Shown here piece after piece: positions 44,601 through 55,365 of a stretch of 64,000 bases of DNA. Every line of letters begins with the position of its first letter. Position 1 is the first letter of the stretch. Below the pieces are notes generated by a model. That model was not told where the DNA came from, ran no database searches, and worked only from the letters and a program-made list of their open reading frames with translations. Origin of the DNA: Micrasema longulum (lineage: Eukaryota; Arthropoda; Insecta; Trichoptera; Brachycentridae); contig JAGVSM010001675.1 of the NCBI GenBank assembly GCA_022494885.1, positions 1 through 64,000 of the forward strand. Reading direction: 5' to 3'. Position numbers and translations under genes: made by a program.

Positions 44601-47504
44601 ATCTATTAAATTTTATTAACCTGCAGCTATTGGGATTTTAAGTTCCATAGACTTGATAGCTTCTGCTGCATCCAAAACTCGGGATGGATAAACACAAACG
44701 GCGGCAGTTGTAAGTGATGATAGACTTTCTTCATTCAAATTTGTGAGTTGTTTGCAGCAGTCTATTGGTAGAGGCGTTGCTGCCTTAAAAAAATGCAAGT
44801 AATTATCTAACTTTTGACACGGATGGTCATTTGTATTTGTAATCTGTAAGTTTTCAGAACAAAATATACACAAGTGGGGTTAAAATCTAAAACATAGCAC
44901 ACATTGTCATATGATGAACTAATCTGAAGTAATCGGCTAGTTCCTTCGTTCAGTGGGAACGAGCGCTGGATGAGGTTTTTAGATATTAAAAATTATTTTT
45001 GAAGAAAATAAAAATGGTGGCGGTAATTTACAATAAATGAGAGATATTTTATTTGTTTTTCTATAAATGTAGTTACTATAAAATACTATTATAGATATTC
45101 AAATGTAAAGGTAAGCTGCGCGTAATCGCTTATATGGACGATTCACTTCGAGGATGGAGCGACCTAATTTACCGTTTATACAGTGAATGATATTCCAAAT
45201 ACTGCAACCAACCTTATAACAGAGTCGTTGAACATTACATTTAGTATCGTCACCAGCGAGAGTTGTCAAGTCAATACAAGCCACAGCCTTCAAAAGCCAA
45301 GTAGCTCGATTATGTTTATCGAGAATATTATAGCTAGAAAGCATATTACTGACTGTATTATTGACACTATGGAGATTGATGCTGACATTGTCGATCCATT
45401 TGGAATCTGCAAAAAAGGGTTGTGTATCAAAATTCTCTCAGTCTAGTCTTAAATAATTGTTCTTGTGCAGCATAAATGACACAAAAAGTATTACAATAAT
45501 AAATTAATTCAATTGATATAATGGGATTAAATTCAATTTTCTATTCACATCTAATAAAGAATGACTTTTTTTTAAAATACCTACATACTTCCATTCTTTT
45601 TTTTGTTATTAAAAAAGTATACACCAACCTGAATATTAAAATAACAGTATATGACGGTTTATTTTTTTAAAGAAGTACACCCTGGGAGTTAAATAACAGA
45701 TGTTGGATAGAAAGAGAACAAAAAAAATGTTTTAATTTTAACCGTAACGTTTTTTTAAACAATAAAAGTGGATTCATGTTTAATACTTTTTGAATTTGTT
45801 ATTACTAATATAAAACCCTCTATGTATTCTTCTCACCATGCGTTTTTTTTCTATGTGTACATGCACGAGGGACATAATGGGAAATTCGGTATACACTTAT
45901 ACAATAAATGACTTAGTAGTACCTAGGTATTTGTTATTGTCGAGATTTTAAAAAGCATGTTAAAAAATAACTGCAATGAGTAGTCATACTCCTAAAAGCA
46001 TAATAATATTATACAGGTGTTCTTTAAACCCTGTCACATCCGAAACCACGATGATCAGTATGGACAAGAAGACATATTGGCATATTTAAAAAAATATTTA
46101 GAACAAATATTTTTTTTTTAAATATAATATAATAAAAACAAATGTCTCCGGCAGAAGTGAGCAATCATTTGCTTTTTTAGATACTTTATTTTATTAGTTC
46201 CAAAAAATTATTTTAATGTGCCAATATGTCTTCTTGCTCATACTGATCATCGTGGTTTCGGATGTGACATGGTTTAATAAACACCTGTATAAGCTCATTC
46301 ATCTAATTCAGTTGTAAGATCGCTCTTTTGGCACTTTTGTAACAGGTAGACTAGATAATTACTAAAAAATATTGGGTTAGTTGTATATTTATAGTGGAAA
46401 AGGAATATTTAATTAGTTAAGTAAGTACTGACTTCTGATTTTCGAATAGATCTGCCGTTAGATTTTAAGAAATGTTTTAAAATTTACTTAGGTATAACCT
46501 TAGAGTAATAACCTAATAGAGTCGCCCATACAAATAAAAAAATAAATACAACCTTCAAAGAGGATTGACCTACTACTCGGTTAAAGTGTACAATCTACTT
46601 CCATTATCCATAACGACAATTAGTAAGTTCTCAGAATATAAAATTGCTATTAAGAAATGGATAGTGGAGGTGGGTTGCGCACGGATCGATGAGTGGATCA
46701 AGCCAAATATGTAAAATGTATGCACTGTTTATGATTTTTTTAAATTAGTCTATATAAATTGGTTATGTTTTTTATGAATATTTTTGTTTTTTATTGTTTC
46801 TTATGTTAATTATAATTAGGTTAATTGGTATAATAACGATTTTTTATTGTTATTATTTTGTTAATTTTGTTAAATAGCTAATCTTAGGCATGTTTCACAT
46901 TTTGTAAAATGTTTCCCTCGGCACAGGACACCCCAGTGAGGGAACATTATTCTGTATAAAAAAAAGAATACAAACAATGCAAAAATAAATACGGAGAAAA
47001 AGCACTATGATTATTGACCACGAAGTTAGCTACAAACTACAGCAATACAACGGACCGTAGGCACTTGCGTTGAGAATTGCGAGCGCAAACTGAAACTGTC
47101 CATTACACGTTTATTGTAAAACTAAAAACCAAACTAAAACAAAACCAAAAATTTGGAGCTCTTTTGTTCTACGCAATAGAGCATAAGGGCTTCTCTAGAG
47201 AACTGTTACTCTGAGGGTATAACTTTATTTCAACTGAAAAATAACTGTATCTTAACTAGACTTAAAGGTAATATTGATTGTCGATTATTTATTTATGATG
47301 TATTAAATTAACTGATAACATTTTAAGAACTAAAATAAACTTTTAATAACATTACATTGTAGGTACCAACAAAATTTGTGGAAAAAAATTTTTTTCTAAT
47401 TGATTTGAAATATCTCAAGGCTTTCCATTAATTTTATTTCTTCAGGGGTGTCAATCAAATGCAGAATACTCACCAAATGATACCATAATTTCATTTTTCA
47501 CCAT
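41683..47504 (-). CDS. DERA: Deoxyribose-phosphate aldolase
   Basis: It cleaves 2-deoxyribose-5-phosphate to glyceraldehyde-3-phosphate and acetaldehyde in the cytosol (deoxynucleoside catabolism). The coding exons in gene order are 47474-47504, 45213-45406, 44621-44783, 44245-44474, 43074-43220 and 41683-41889; they total 972 nt, 323 residues plus TAA, close to the usual animal length. The start MVKNEIMVSFDSKWI was chosen because its G/gtgagt donor restores the Asp codon at the exon 2 junction. Visible family motifs: WLLKAVACIDLTTLAGDDT, TTAAVCVYPSRV, GFPTGQ, the Asp of SEIDVVID (Asp160), the Schiff-base Lys of DFIKTSTGKEGVNAT (Lys223), and the relay Lys of GLKPAGG (Lys259). All key residues are intact. 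The introns carry a LINE tail, MITEs and a foldback. Exon 1 lies 2.1 kb upstream of exon 2 and is the least certain part. Confidence 0.95.
41925..42160 (-). mobile_element. LINE 3' tail in DERA intron 5
   Basis: A (TTTTATT)-rich end at 41925-41943 is followed by 'aagggcaggcatattgccttaaggcaatttcttcc'. This resembles the 3' untranslated end of a minus-strand LINE with its A-rich tail at the low coordinate. No coding part remains. Confidence 0.4.
42531..42781. repeat. MITE, 'ctatcttcatc' family, in DERA intron 5
   Basis: The left part 'gctgcaattataaacgctat' with 'cttcatcagtacatatcgag' and the right part 'cttattagaatacgggcc' correspond to the MITE at 2154-2400. Confidence 0.6.
43436..43575 (+). 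mobile_element. LINE 3' tail in DERA intron 4
   Basis: 'ctgttggctttccaatgaaataaaataaaa' is a typical LINE 3' end running into an A-rich simple tail, preceded by A+T-rich untranslated-like sequence. There is no coding part. Confidence 0.4.
44015..44177. repeat. Foldback 'accggtcactgg' family in DERA intron 4
   Basis: The right arm 'gcgatgaaaccggtcactgg' to 'cttttatttctataata' matches 13360-13430. The left arm is decayed ('gtaaaagacaagtgatag'). Confidence 0.65.
46014..46287. repeat. MITE with long inverted repeats, TA-flanked, in DERA intron 1
   Basis: 'caggtgttctttaaaccctg' and 'catggtttaataaacacctg' start inverted repeats of about 80 bp, including 'gaaaccacgatgatcagtat'. TA lies on both sides (46012-46013 and 46288-46289). 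It is shorter than, but clearly related to, the copy at 22154-22519. Confidence 0.8.
46530..46985 (+). mobile_element. LINE 3' end in DERA intron 1
   Basis: The frame reads RLTYYSVKVYNLLPLSITTI followed by SKFSEYKIAIKKWIVEVGCA and WIKPNM, then stop. This is the last stretch of a CR1/jockey-like ORF2 ('...FN.LP..I......F...LK.WL'). Untranslated sequence and an A-rich end (46960-46985) follow. It is truncated at the 5' side. Confidence 0.7.
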
Positions 47505-47890
47505 CTCGAGTCTCGAGTTTTATTTTGCGTTAAGAGTTAAAACGAGTAGGTGTACGTGACCAGAGATCAGTCGTGAGACGTGACTGTTATTAGATAAGGT
47601 TACAAAAAATATGAGGAATGACTGTGAACTATATGAACTGTTATCAGCAAAGCTATCACATCTAACTTCTTACGGAATTTGAATTAAATTGTATTTAGGT
47701 ATTTTAGAGTGGCTTGGGTGAGCATACACGTTTCGACGCGTAAAAAATTACTACTTTAATTACGATGTATTAAAATTATCCATCGTTCTGAGGTGGGCAT
47801 TTTTTTCTTTAAAACATATGAAAGAAAAATTAGTCAAATTAGTCGATAAAGACGAACTAAATTCTGACAGGACTAACCTACTAAATTCTG

Positions 47891-48289
47891 ACATATCGCA
47901 CACTGAGTAAAATACTGTTGTAACTCAAAATTACTGATTTTACAGGAGAGCAAAAATTCCGTTTCACTATAAATAAAATTATACATCTAAGAAAAAGTGA
48001 AAGGTTTTTCAATATTTTTTATATGATGTATTTGTAGTAGGTACATCAGGAGTAAATGACAGTGTATTTATTTTGATTAAATACAGAATATATAAAAATA
48101 TGTAATAAAAAAAATGAATGTAGAAAAGTGAAGTAATTGGTGTAATTTCTCAGGTATTCGTGATAGAATGACGACTGTTTTAGTCAAATATGCAGAATGA
48201 AATTCACGTTTTGATTGCGTTCATAACTCAAAAACTCAAAATCGATACATTTTGAGCTACAATAGTTTTCTACTCAGTGTGCGATATGT
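47891..48289. repeat. MITE with about 40-bp inverted repeats
   Basis: 'acatatcgcacactgagta' at the left end and its complement at the right end begin inverted repeats that extend with few mismatches to 'actcaaaat'/'attttgagct'. The unit is 399 bp and non-coding, and sits just upstream of DERA exon 1. Confidence 0.8.
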
Positions 48290-48313
48290 ACAAATGTATA
48301 ATGACACTGTCTG

Positions 48314-49283
48314 CAGCGTTGCCAGATCCGATCACGCGAAAAAAGGGAGATTCAGAAAAATAAATCGGTAGATTTCGGTAGTAGGGGGAAGAGGGGGGCA
48401 AAAATAAATTTGACAGTTGTTCGAAATTAAAGCGCCGTTTTGCCTATGGCCGTTGCTTTAAATAGTTGAAAACGCTTGGTAAATGAACAATTGAAAACCA
48501 AAAGGACTGCAATAAGTGAATCACCAAAATAACGTGATTTATAATGTCTTCTTTTTCTTACAAAACAATGTAAATTACAATATTTAATTTCAATACTCAA
48601 ATATTCGTTGAAGAAAAGCAATATTTGAGTTGGTTCTTATAAAAAATAATAATATAATACATAAATTAAAATTCAAAATATTATTTTATTGAATGAATGA
48701 CACAATTTTAGCAAAATATATAGTATTTCTATTGTCAAACAAAGAAATAATTAACGTTTTAAAGTTCTTTCAATGCAACTTAAAACTTAATAATAACTGC
48801 TAACTGCTAAAGTAGGTACTGAACAAATTATTAAAACAATGATTAACTCAATTTAAATAGATATTTAACTAAAGGTAAAACCATTTATATTATTTTCAAT
48901 ATGAAAAGTGATCCCTCTACATTTCACTTCATAAAATGGACATATATACATTTTTCAATAAAGAAATTCTATGCCATGATTTATTTTATCATTTTATATT
49001 CAGCAATACTAGCCAATTCCATAATTAAAATATCATTCATTGTTTACTTATGTACTATGGATAAGCAGTTTTTTTAAATAAGCAACTGATGGCAATTGAA
49101 GTGAGCAAACAAGCAATAAATTATTATAATATGAATTCGTTTTATTTGCATTGAAATTTTGTTCTGTGGAAAAAACAAGGAAATGTATAAAAATCGGTAG
49201 AATTTCAATCGAATTCGGTAGATCGGTAGATTGCTCCCAAAATAGGTAGATCTACCAAAAAATCGGTAGATCTGACAACGCTG
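48314..49283. mobile_element. Non-autonomous hAT element with perfect 8-bp target duplication
   Basis: The element starts CAGCGTTGCCAGATC and ends with GATCTGACAACGCTG, inverted ends that match at 14 of 15 positions. It is bounded by exact direct copies of ACTGTCTG at 48306-48313 and 49284-49291. CA(G) ends plus an 8-bp duplication is the hAT signature. The subterminal zones are full of 'atcggtagat'-type motifs in both orientations, likely transposase binding sites. No transposase is encoded (970 bp). The short minus-strand frames within are not genes. Confidence 0.9.
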
Positions 49284-49912
49284 ACTGTCTGTTTTAAAAC
49301 AAACGGCTAGATGCTGCTCTATAGATATATAGTGGCATCTAGCCCGTTTAGCCGTAAAAATATTGCCGGTTGGCGCGATCGGAGGCAAAAGCCCCTCTAC
49401 GAGTTCTTGTAGAGGGGGCTTTGTCGGAGGGCCCTGAAGTATATTTTAGGGTTACCAGACTAAAATGTTTCCAGACTTCGTATGGAATTTCAGAAATTAA
49501 AAAAATATACACAAATGTGTAATACATATTGAATGAAATACGTATGTTATGGAAATTCTATAGGGATATCTAAAAATCCCTTCTGCTAAGAGAATACATC
49601 TCTAGAAAATAACAAAAACTTTTTGTTTCGTTAAATATAATACATACATAAAATATATTTATATACATAAAATAGAGGATAGAGTAGAAAATAGATTTAT
49701 TATTCATTTTAAATATAGAATAAGAATAAGAATTAAATATAAGAGTGATAAAACAAATAATAGATGCTTGAGATATCACCATCATAAAAACGTCTGAGTC
49801 TGAGTCCGACTCAGTGTTACCATTAAGTGAAAAAAAATTGGTCATAGGGGTTAAGGCAAACATCTCTTTTATCGTATTTTTCTTCTACGCGGATGACGTG
49901 GTCACAGTGTGC

Positions 49913-50560
49913 TTTTCATTCCGTTAAAGTGATGGATTGAAATACCTCTTCAATCAATTTTGGGATTTCTGCTTTGTCCCTTCCAATACTTTTTTCTGCA
50001 ACCTTTCTTTTAACCGAGCTCCAAATCAGCTCGATTGGGTTCAGGTCACAGTGGTACGGAGGCAACCGTAAAACTCTATGACCATTATAAGTAAGAATAT
50101 TGTCGATTACGCATTGTAGATAAGTACGATAATTTTTTTCCAATAGCCAATTGAGCAATTCTTGTATCTTGTTGTTTCGAATGGGTGTTTTATTTAAGTT
50201 GTTGCTATGGTATTGAGCATTGTCCATAACAATAATTGATGATCCCGGCAAATTTAGCAAAAGTCTCTCAACTAGCCACTTGCGTAAATTTTCGCGTTCA
50301 TCTCATCGCGGTACAGACTACATTTTGTATTTAATTTAAAAGCCAAGGAAGTATCTTTTACAAAACCCGCTTCATTGCTTGCATTAGAAATTATCCACCA
50401 CGTACCAAATGAAAAATCTTTAAAATTCCGGGTGTTTCATTAAATTGCCAACACAAATTCAATGAATATGATGAGTGGATGAATGTCTCACCAAGGTATA
50501 TGACTGGTCGTCTATCATAATTGCTCTTTAGAATGATATTTTTTAAATTTGAAGTTCATT
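49913..50560 (-). pseudogene. IS630/Tc1-mariner-type transposase pseudogene (DDE_3)
   Basis: On the minus strand the catalytic core can be followed across frames. RPVIYLGETFIHSSYSLNLC holds the region of the first catalytic acid (a Gly precedes Glu where relatives have Asp-Glu). LYRDEMN comes next, then ENLRKWLVERLLLNLPGSSI followed by VMDNAQYHSN (second Asp). LRLPPYHCDLNPIELIWSSV holds the final acid. There is a frameshift after RDEMN, and stop codons occur upstream. The order matches the arthropod 'VDNA.YH...LPPYHC.LNPIE..W..VK' transposases. The segment downstream of VKRKVAEK is open to 49916. Confidence 0.8.
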
Positions 50561-51425
50561 TCCGGAAGAATCATTCTTAAAGTTTCACGGCTTTCTTCAA
50601 TATTAATATATCGTTTCGCAGATCAATCAGAACTTTGAGAATGTTAGGTACTTCCCTTTTCACAACATAAAACTCTTTAATTTTTGTCGGATGGCACCGT
50701 AATCAAAGTTGCAAATTTGGATGGTAAATTTTTCTCTTCCTTTTTTTTTAAAGAAGTTGTTATTTTTGTTGAAGAAACCTCGGCTTAACCTGTTTCGAGA
50801 GCAATTCTCTGAACATACAATTTAGATTCACTTACAAAAAAACATTAGTTCAATAAAAAAAATTGGATTGATAAATTCATAAAACACATTTACAAAAATA
50901 CAGTTATTTTATTTTTCATTTACTACACAATATCTTTATATTTAATTTTTTTTTAAAGTAGGGTAATAAGTCAGGTATGACAACACCTACCGATCATAGC
51001 AGCAACTCGAGCATTCACTTTTTGAAATATTGTAATTAATGACCCATTATTTTAGGGTTTGTCAGCGTCAAATAATTTGAAAAAAATAAAACATAACAAC
51101 GATGACAGCAAAAAAGTCCGTAAATAAATCTCATTACGAAAATAGTTCATGTTTATGCCACCGCCAACTTATACTTGCGACTTTGTACTAATATCCAGAT
51201 CACAGAATGTGTATATCGAATGAATAACAGGCCACTGCGGAATCCAAGTCAATGAAAAAGCAGATGAAAAGTCTTGAAAAACCATCTCAAGCTCATTTTG
51301 TCAAATTTCTTTTAAGTTTTGCTGAAAAATATAAGAAACATAATGTTTAAGCTCTGGAACGACCGGTGTTTAAAAAGAATTACTGGAAAATAACAAAAAT
51401 ATTTTTTAAAACAATTTTTCATGCC
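50560..51425. other. Gene-free stretch
   Basis: No gene is supported. The part next to 50560 may hold the unrecognisable N-terminal end of the transposase. Confidence 0.35.
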
Positions 51426-51429
51426 TTTG

Positions 51430-51660
51430 ATTTTAGGAAAACGCTACAAGTTGGCTACGAACTGACTCAAATCCTCAGACCACTGTAGATTTATAATCTA
51501 TCTCCACCGTTTTAAGCTCTCAGAAATCAATAGTTGTCCATGTGATGATGAGATACCCCATGATGTCCCTCATTTGTTGAAGCATTGTCCCATTTTTAGC
51601 TTAGAGCAAATGCAGCTAGAGGTGCAATGTCCAGATGAGGGCCTGATATGGTATTCTGAA
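51430..51660 (+). mobile_element. LINE ORF2 C-terminal knuckle remnant
   Basis: The plus-strand reading CPCDDEIPHDVPHLLKHCPI followed by FSLEQMQL shows the C-x-C...H...H-C arrangement found after the RNase H or end region of R1/jockey-type LINEs ('C..C...ET..H.L..CP'). YELTQIL upstream fits the preceding segment. Stops lie between the two parts. Confidence 0.5.
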
Positions 51661-52604
51661 TCTTCTCTACCCCCTAGATAGTGATTGATTTTGGGTTTTT
51701 AATTTTTGTGTGCATTTACACTTTGCTTTATATATGGACACACTCATAATTAAACTTCAAATAAATATGAATACGTGATATATATCATTGTGTCTTAAAT
51801 CACAACATTACGGTAGAGTTATTTTACAGCTATGTTGTGACGTTATAACAAACCGAGGTGTTTGAAACTATTTTCAGTAAAAAAACACCACTACTAATGT
51901 ATATGTAAATATATATTTTTAAATACGTGTATTTACATCAACCCTCTAAAAATGTTGATAAGGAAATAAATTATATCCCACATTGACCCTTTTAGACAGA
52001 AGCTAAAATTCGGTTTCGGCTGAAATTCTTGTTTCGGTCGGTCACTAATATTTTGTTCCTTTTGGAACTTTTATTTATATTGCAACACGTGGAGTGATCA
52101 GAGCTTAGAGTATAGAGCGACTCCCTCACCATAACAAAATTATCTATGGTCATGTCCATTGTCCATAGAATAAATATAAATGTATTATTTATGTCAATTT
52201 AATTTTAAATGTTATTTCTTTTCTAGGTGTTGGTTGTAATGTTACAGTGGACCCATTTTATGTTTTATATTAGTTATCTTGGATTCTGTGTAATGCGTGC
52301 GTAATGAATCGTGGATTATAAATAGCAAATCGAATTACTAATTTTACCAGATCAAACATTTATATGAAAGATAAATTGCAATTGAGTTTCGAGATTGAGG
52401 TTATGAACAACTTAAAGAAAGCGGAATTAAGCTTAATAAATTAAAGGTCTTATTTTCAAGCTTCAGACTTTGACCTTTTTAAATTCAAATATATTTGGAC
52501 GTAAACATTGTAAACGTTCTATATTACCATCTTGTCGATTCGCTCTGGATAAAATTTATATTTTCAAGCGTGGGGTTAAATATTTGTTGATGGTTAATTA
52601 AAAA
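51660..52604. promoter_or_regulatory. Upstream region of DUS3L, no motif identified
   Basis: Non-coding and A+T-rich. The promoter of the gene starting at 52605 must lie here or in the DERA-DUS3L interval, but I see no TATA box or initiator I would commit to. Confidence 0.3.
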
Positions 52605-54443
52605 ATGGCTGGAATCGGTATATGCGAAATTAAGAAAGAATATGTTATCACTGATCGAAATCGTATTTTAGGCTCCAAAATTTACGAACACCAGTCCGAA
52701 GATGAAGTCGCTAGAGAGAAGCCAATAGATGGAGATAGTCCACCAGTCAAGAAAATTAAAATCTCTGCCGAAAGTGATGGCTCAGCAGTCGCTACGACAG
52801 TAAACCGTGTAGATTACAAGGCCAAACAGAAGCCTAGGGGTCAGAACAAAGGACGACCAAAACCTGTTCGAGAGGCGGTAGAGTTACGGCCTTGTCCTTC
52901 AATTGTTAATATTCAGGAGGGCACATCTCCTGAGCCATGCCGTTATTCAGGTTGCAAGTTTATCCACGATCCTTTAGAGTTTATCAAAAATAAAATGCCC
53001 GATATTATGTGCAATGGAGGGACTTGTTATATTTATGAACTAAAAGGCGAATGCCCCTGGGGGTTGTCTTGTAGATATGGTAAAAGTCACACATCTTCTT
53101 TAGGAGAAAATATTGTTGATCGTGACAAATTATCCAAATGGAAGAGTGTGAAATTGAATACTGTATCATTTGATGTGCTCTCAAAATTACAGAAGAGGAA
53201 ATATGATTTATCCATCGCTGAGAATATGGTTAGTAACATGAAGAAGGATAGATTATCTGCCAAACCAGAAATAATTCTGAAAAATGAGGATGAAATCGAT
53301 AATGCGGAAATGGATAAATCTGTCTTTACATCTGGAGCCATCACTGATGAAGATTTAATTTTTCTTCGTGCAAATGAAAAAAAACAGATTAATTGGAAAA
53401 ATAAACTTTATCTCGCACCATTAACAACATTAGGTAATTTACCTTATAGAAGAATATGTAAAGAATTCGGAGCAGATATAACATGCGGAGAGATGGCATT
53501 ATGTGATTCATTATTGAAAGGAATAAAACAAGAGTGGGCTCTAGTAAAACGGCACGAAACTGAGGACCTCTTCGGAGTTCAAATTTGTGGTAATAATCCA
53601 TATGGCATTTCTAAAGCCGCCTATCTCCTGCAAAAGGAAATAACTGTTGATTTCATCGATTTGAATTTAGGCTGTCCCATAGATCTTGTATATAAAAAAG
53701 GAGGAGGGTGCGGGCTACTCCTGAGAGCAAATAGTTTAGAAACTTCCATAAAGTGTGCGTCACAAGTATTACAAATACCGTTTACTATAAAAACACGCAC
53801 AGGGGTCTATCAGGACACAAGAATTGCCCATAACTTGGCACCTAAATTTGCAGATTGGGGTGTTTCTATGATGACTATCCATGGCAGGTCTAGGGAACAA
53901 CGATATACCAGGTACGCAGATTGGGTGTACGCGGACATGTGCGCCAAAGCTGCAAGCCCCTGCCCTGTATTTGGAAATGGTGATATTTTATCATATGATG
54001 ATTACAAGAGATCATTAGAAACAGCTCCTCATATATCTGGTGTAATGATAGGACGTGGGGCACTTATTAAACCATGGATATTTACAGAAATAAAAGAACA
54101 AAAGCTTTGGGACATACGAAGCTCTGAACGATTCGAAATTTTAAAAAAGTTCACAAATTATGGACTCGAACACTGGGGTTCAGATAATAAAGGTGTTGAA
54201 AATACGCGTCGATTTTTATTAGAATGGTTATCCTTCCTTTATCGGTATGTTCCTGTCGGCTTACTTGAAAGACCGCCTCAGCGCATAAATGAAAGGCCTC
54301 CTTATTACACGGGAAGGGATGATTTGGAAACAATGATGGCTTCCTCTAATTGCGCAGATTGGATAAAGTTAAGTGAAATGTTAATAGGACCTGTTCCGAG
54401 TGGTTTTCAGTTTTTACCTAAGCACAAAGCTAATTCTTACTGA
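52605..54443 (+). CDS. DUS3L: tRNA-dihydrouridine synthase 3-like protein
   Basis: An FMN-dependent, NADPH-using enzyme that reduces uridine to dihydrouridine in the variable loop (position 47) of cytosolic tRNAs. It is one open frame of 612 codons, about the family's usual length. Residues 1-90 are basic and hydrophilic, with a probable nuclear signal (PPVKKIKI). Two CCCH zinc fingers follow: Cys97, Cys112, Cys117, His121 and Cys141, Cys150, Cys156, His162. The Dus barrel starts near 266 (NKLYLAPLTTLGNLPYRRIC). It contains LNLGCPIDLVYKKGGGCGLL with the catalytic Cys369, then KTRTG (396-400), IHGRSREQRY (425-434), GNGD (457-460) and MIGRGAL (481-487), all in order. The C-terminal helical tRNA-binding region follows. 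The first ATG in the frame is used (aaaaATGG). It appears complete and functional. No introns interrupt the coding region, and no retrocopy tail is seen. Confidence 0.97.
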   Translation: MAGIGICEIKKEYVITDRNRILGSKIYEHQSEDEVAREKPIDGDSPPVKKIKISAESDGSAVATTVNRVDYKAKQKPRGQNKGRPKPVREAVELRPCPSIVNIQEGTSPEPCRYSGCKFIHDPLEFIKNKMPDIMCNGGTCYIYELKGECPWGLSCRYGKSHTSSLGENIVDRDKLSKWKSVKLNTVSFDVLSKLQKRKYDLSIAENMVSNMKKDRLSAKPEIILKNEDEIDNAEMDKSVFTSGAITDEDLIFLRANEKKQINWKNKLYLAPLTTLGNLPYRRICKEFGADITCGEMALCDSLLKGIKQEWALVKRHETEDLFGVQICGNNPYGISKAAYLLQKEITVDFIDLNLGCPIDLVYKKGGGCGLLLRANSLETSIKCASQVLQIPFTIKTRTGVYQDTRIAHNLAPKFADWGVSMMTIHGRSREQRYTRYADWVYADMCAKAASPCPVFGNGDILSYDDYKRSLETAPHISGVMIGRGALIKPWIFTEIKEQKLWDIRSSERFEILKKFTNYGLEHWGSDNKGVENTRRFLLEWLSFLYRYVPVGLLERPPQRINERPPYYTGRDDLETMMASSNCADWIKLSEMLIGPVPSGFQFLPKHKANSY

Positions 54444-54779
54444 GCAAGCCAGCATTATGGCATTTTTGCTGTGTTACAGAACAATCAGTCACAATTATAA
54501 TATTAGTTGGGGTGTGTTTGGTTACCAATTTTGTGTAGAAAAGTAATTGAAATATATAAACATTCTTTTTTTTTTCATAAATACAATCCTTTTACTGCAG
54601 TCGTGTTTTCTTTTTTAAATGTTCAATGCGATGAAAATCGTTACACAAAAATCAGGTTTGGACAAAATCCTGACAGATGGATGTCTGTGCAAACATTAAA
54701 ACTGATCATTATCATTTTTTTGCCTGTCCAATTTTTTTAATGAAATACTGGTATTTTTGTGTTTAACCTCAGGAGTAAC

Positions 54780-55015
54780 AACGCGTGCGCTACCACTTAT
54801 AGAGCTGCCCATACGCATGAGAATTGATGTAGGATTATCAAACATAACAGGCCACAGTCTCAGGCTGGAGAAAACGAGATTCAATCGAAATCCACGGAAA
54901 TATTTCCTGAGAAATAGGGTTTTGATTGTTGGAATAAGCTGCCACAAGAGCAGATATTAATGCGTAGTCTCAATGGGTTCAAAAATGGACTAGATTTGTT
55001 TCGAAAAAGTTAATG
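54780..55015 (+). mobile_element. LINE C-terminal remnant downstream of DUS3L
   Basis: The reading NITGHSLRLEKTRFNRNPRK followed by YFLRNRVL, then in the next frame GFDCWNKLPQEQILMRSLNG and FKNGLDLF, is the well-known ORF2 tail 'N.RGHS.KL.K.R......R..FF.NRV...WN.LP...V...SL..FK..LD'. One frameshift lies near 54920. Only this tail remains. Confidence 0.8.
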
Positions 55016-55264
55016 TGCGCCAACAGCTAACTTTCATTAAGCATATCAGCTTTAAGCTGCTCGCTTAAAATTAATATAATAAAAATTATTAGATTAAGGT
55101 TTGCATCAAAACAATGGGCCGTACTCGGGTAGAAAATTGCCAAATCGACATTAGTTTGCTTTGTATTACAGGACTTACCATGCCAATTAATATGGCTTTT
55201 CGGTGAAGATCCTTTACATTGAAACATATGATTACACTATTTGTATAATAATTATTACTACTAA

Positions 55265-55365
55265 CTTAACTGTAAGGATCATAAGCCCTGTAGATGCCTA
55301 GACTTCTATATTACCTTCTCTAAAATGTTTTTCATCTCTGTTGTAATATGTTAATATTAACTATA
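55265..55365 (-). repeat. Family F fragment
   Basis: 'ggatcataagccctgtagat' and 'catctctgttgtaatatgtt' are the core and one end of the family. Confidence 0.6.

Noticed and set aside
45183..45446. 87-codon plus-strand frame
   Set aside because: It is the antisense shadow of DERA exon 2.
49379..49435. Hairpin 'agcccctctacg...tagagggggct' as a terminator
   Set aside because: Rho-independent terminators do not apply to this organism; the inverted repeat is noted only as a small palindrome next to the hAT element.
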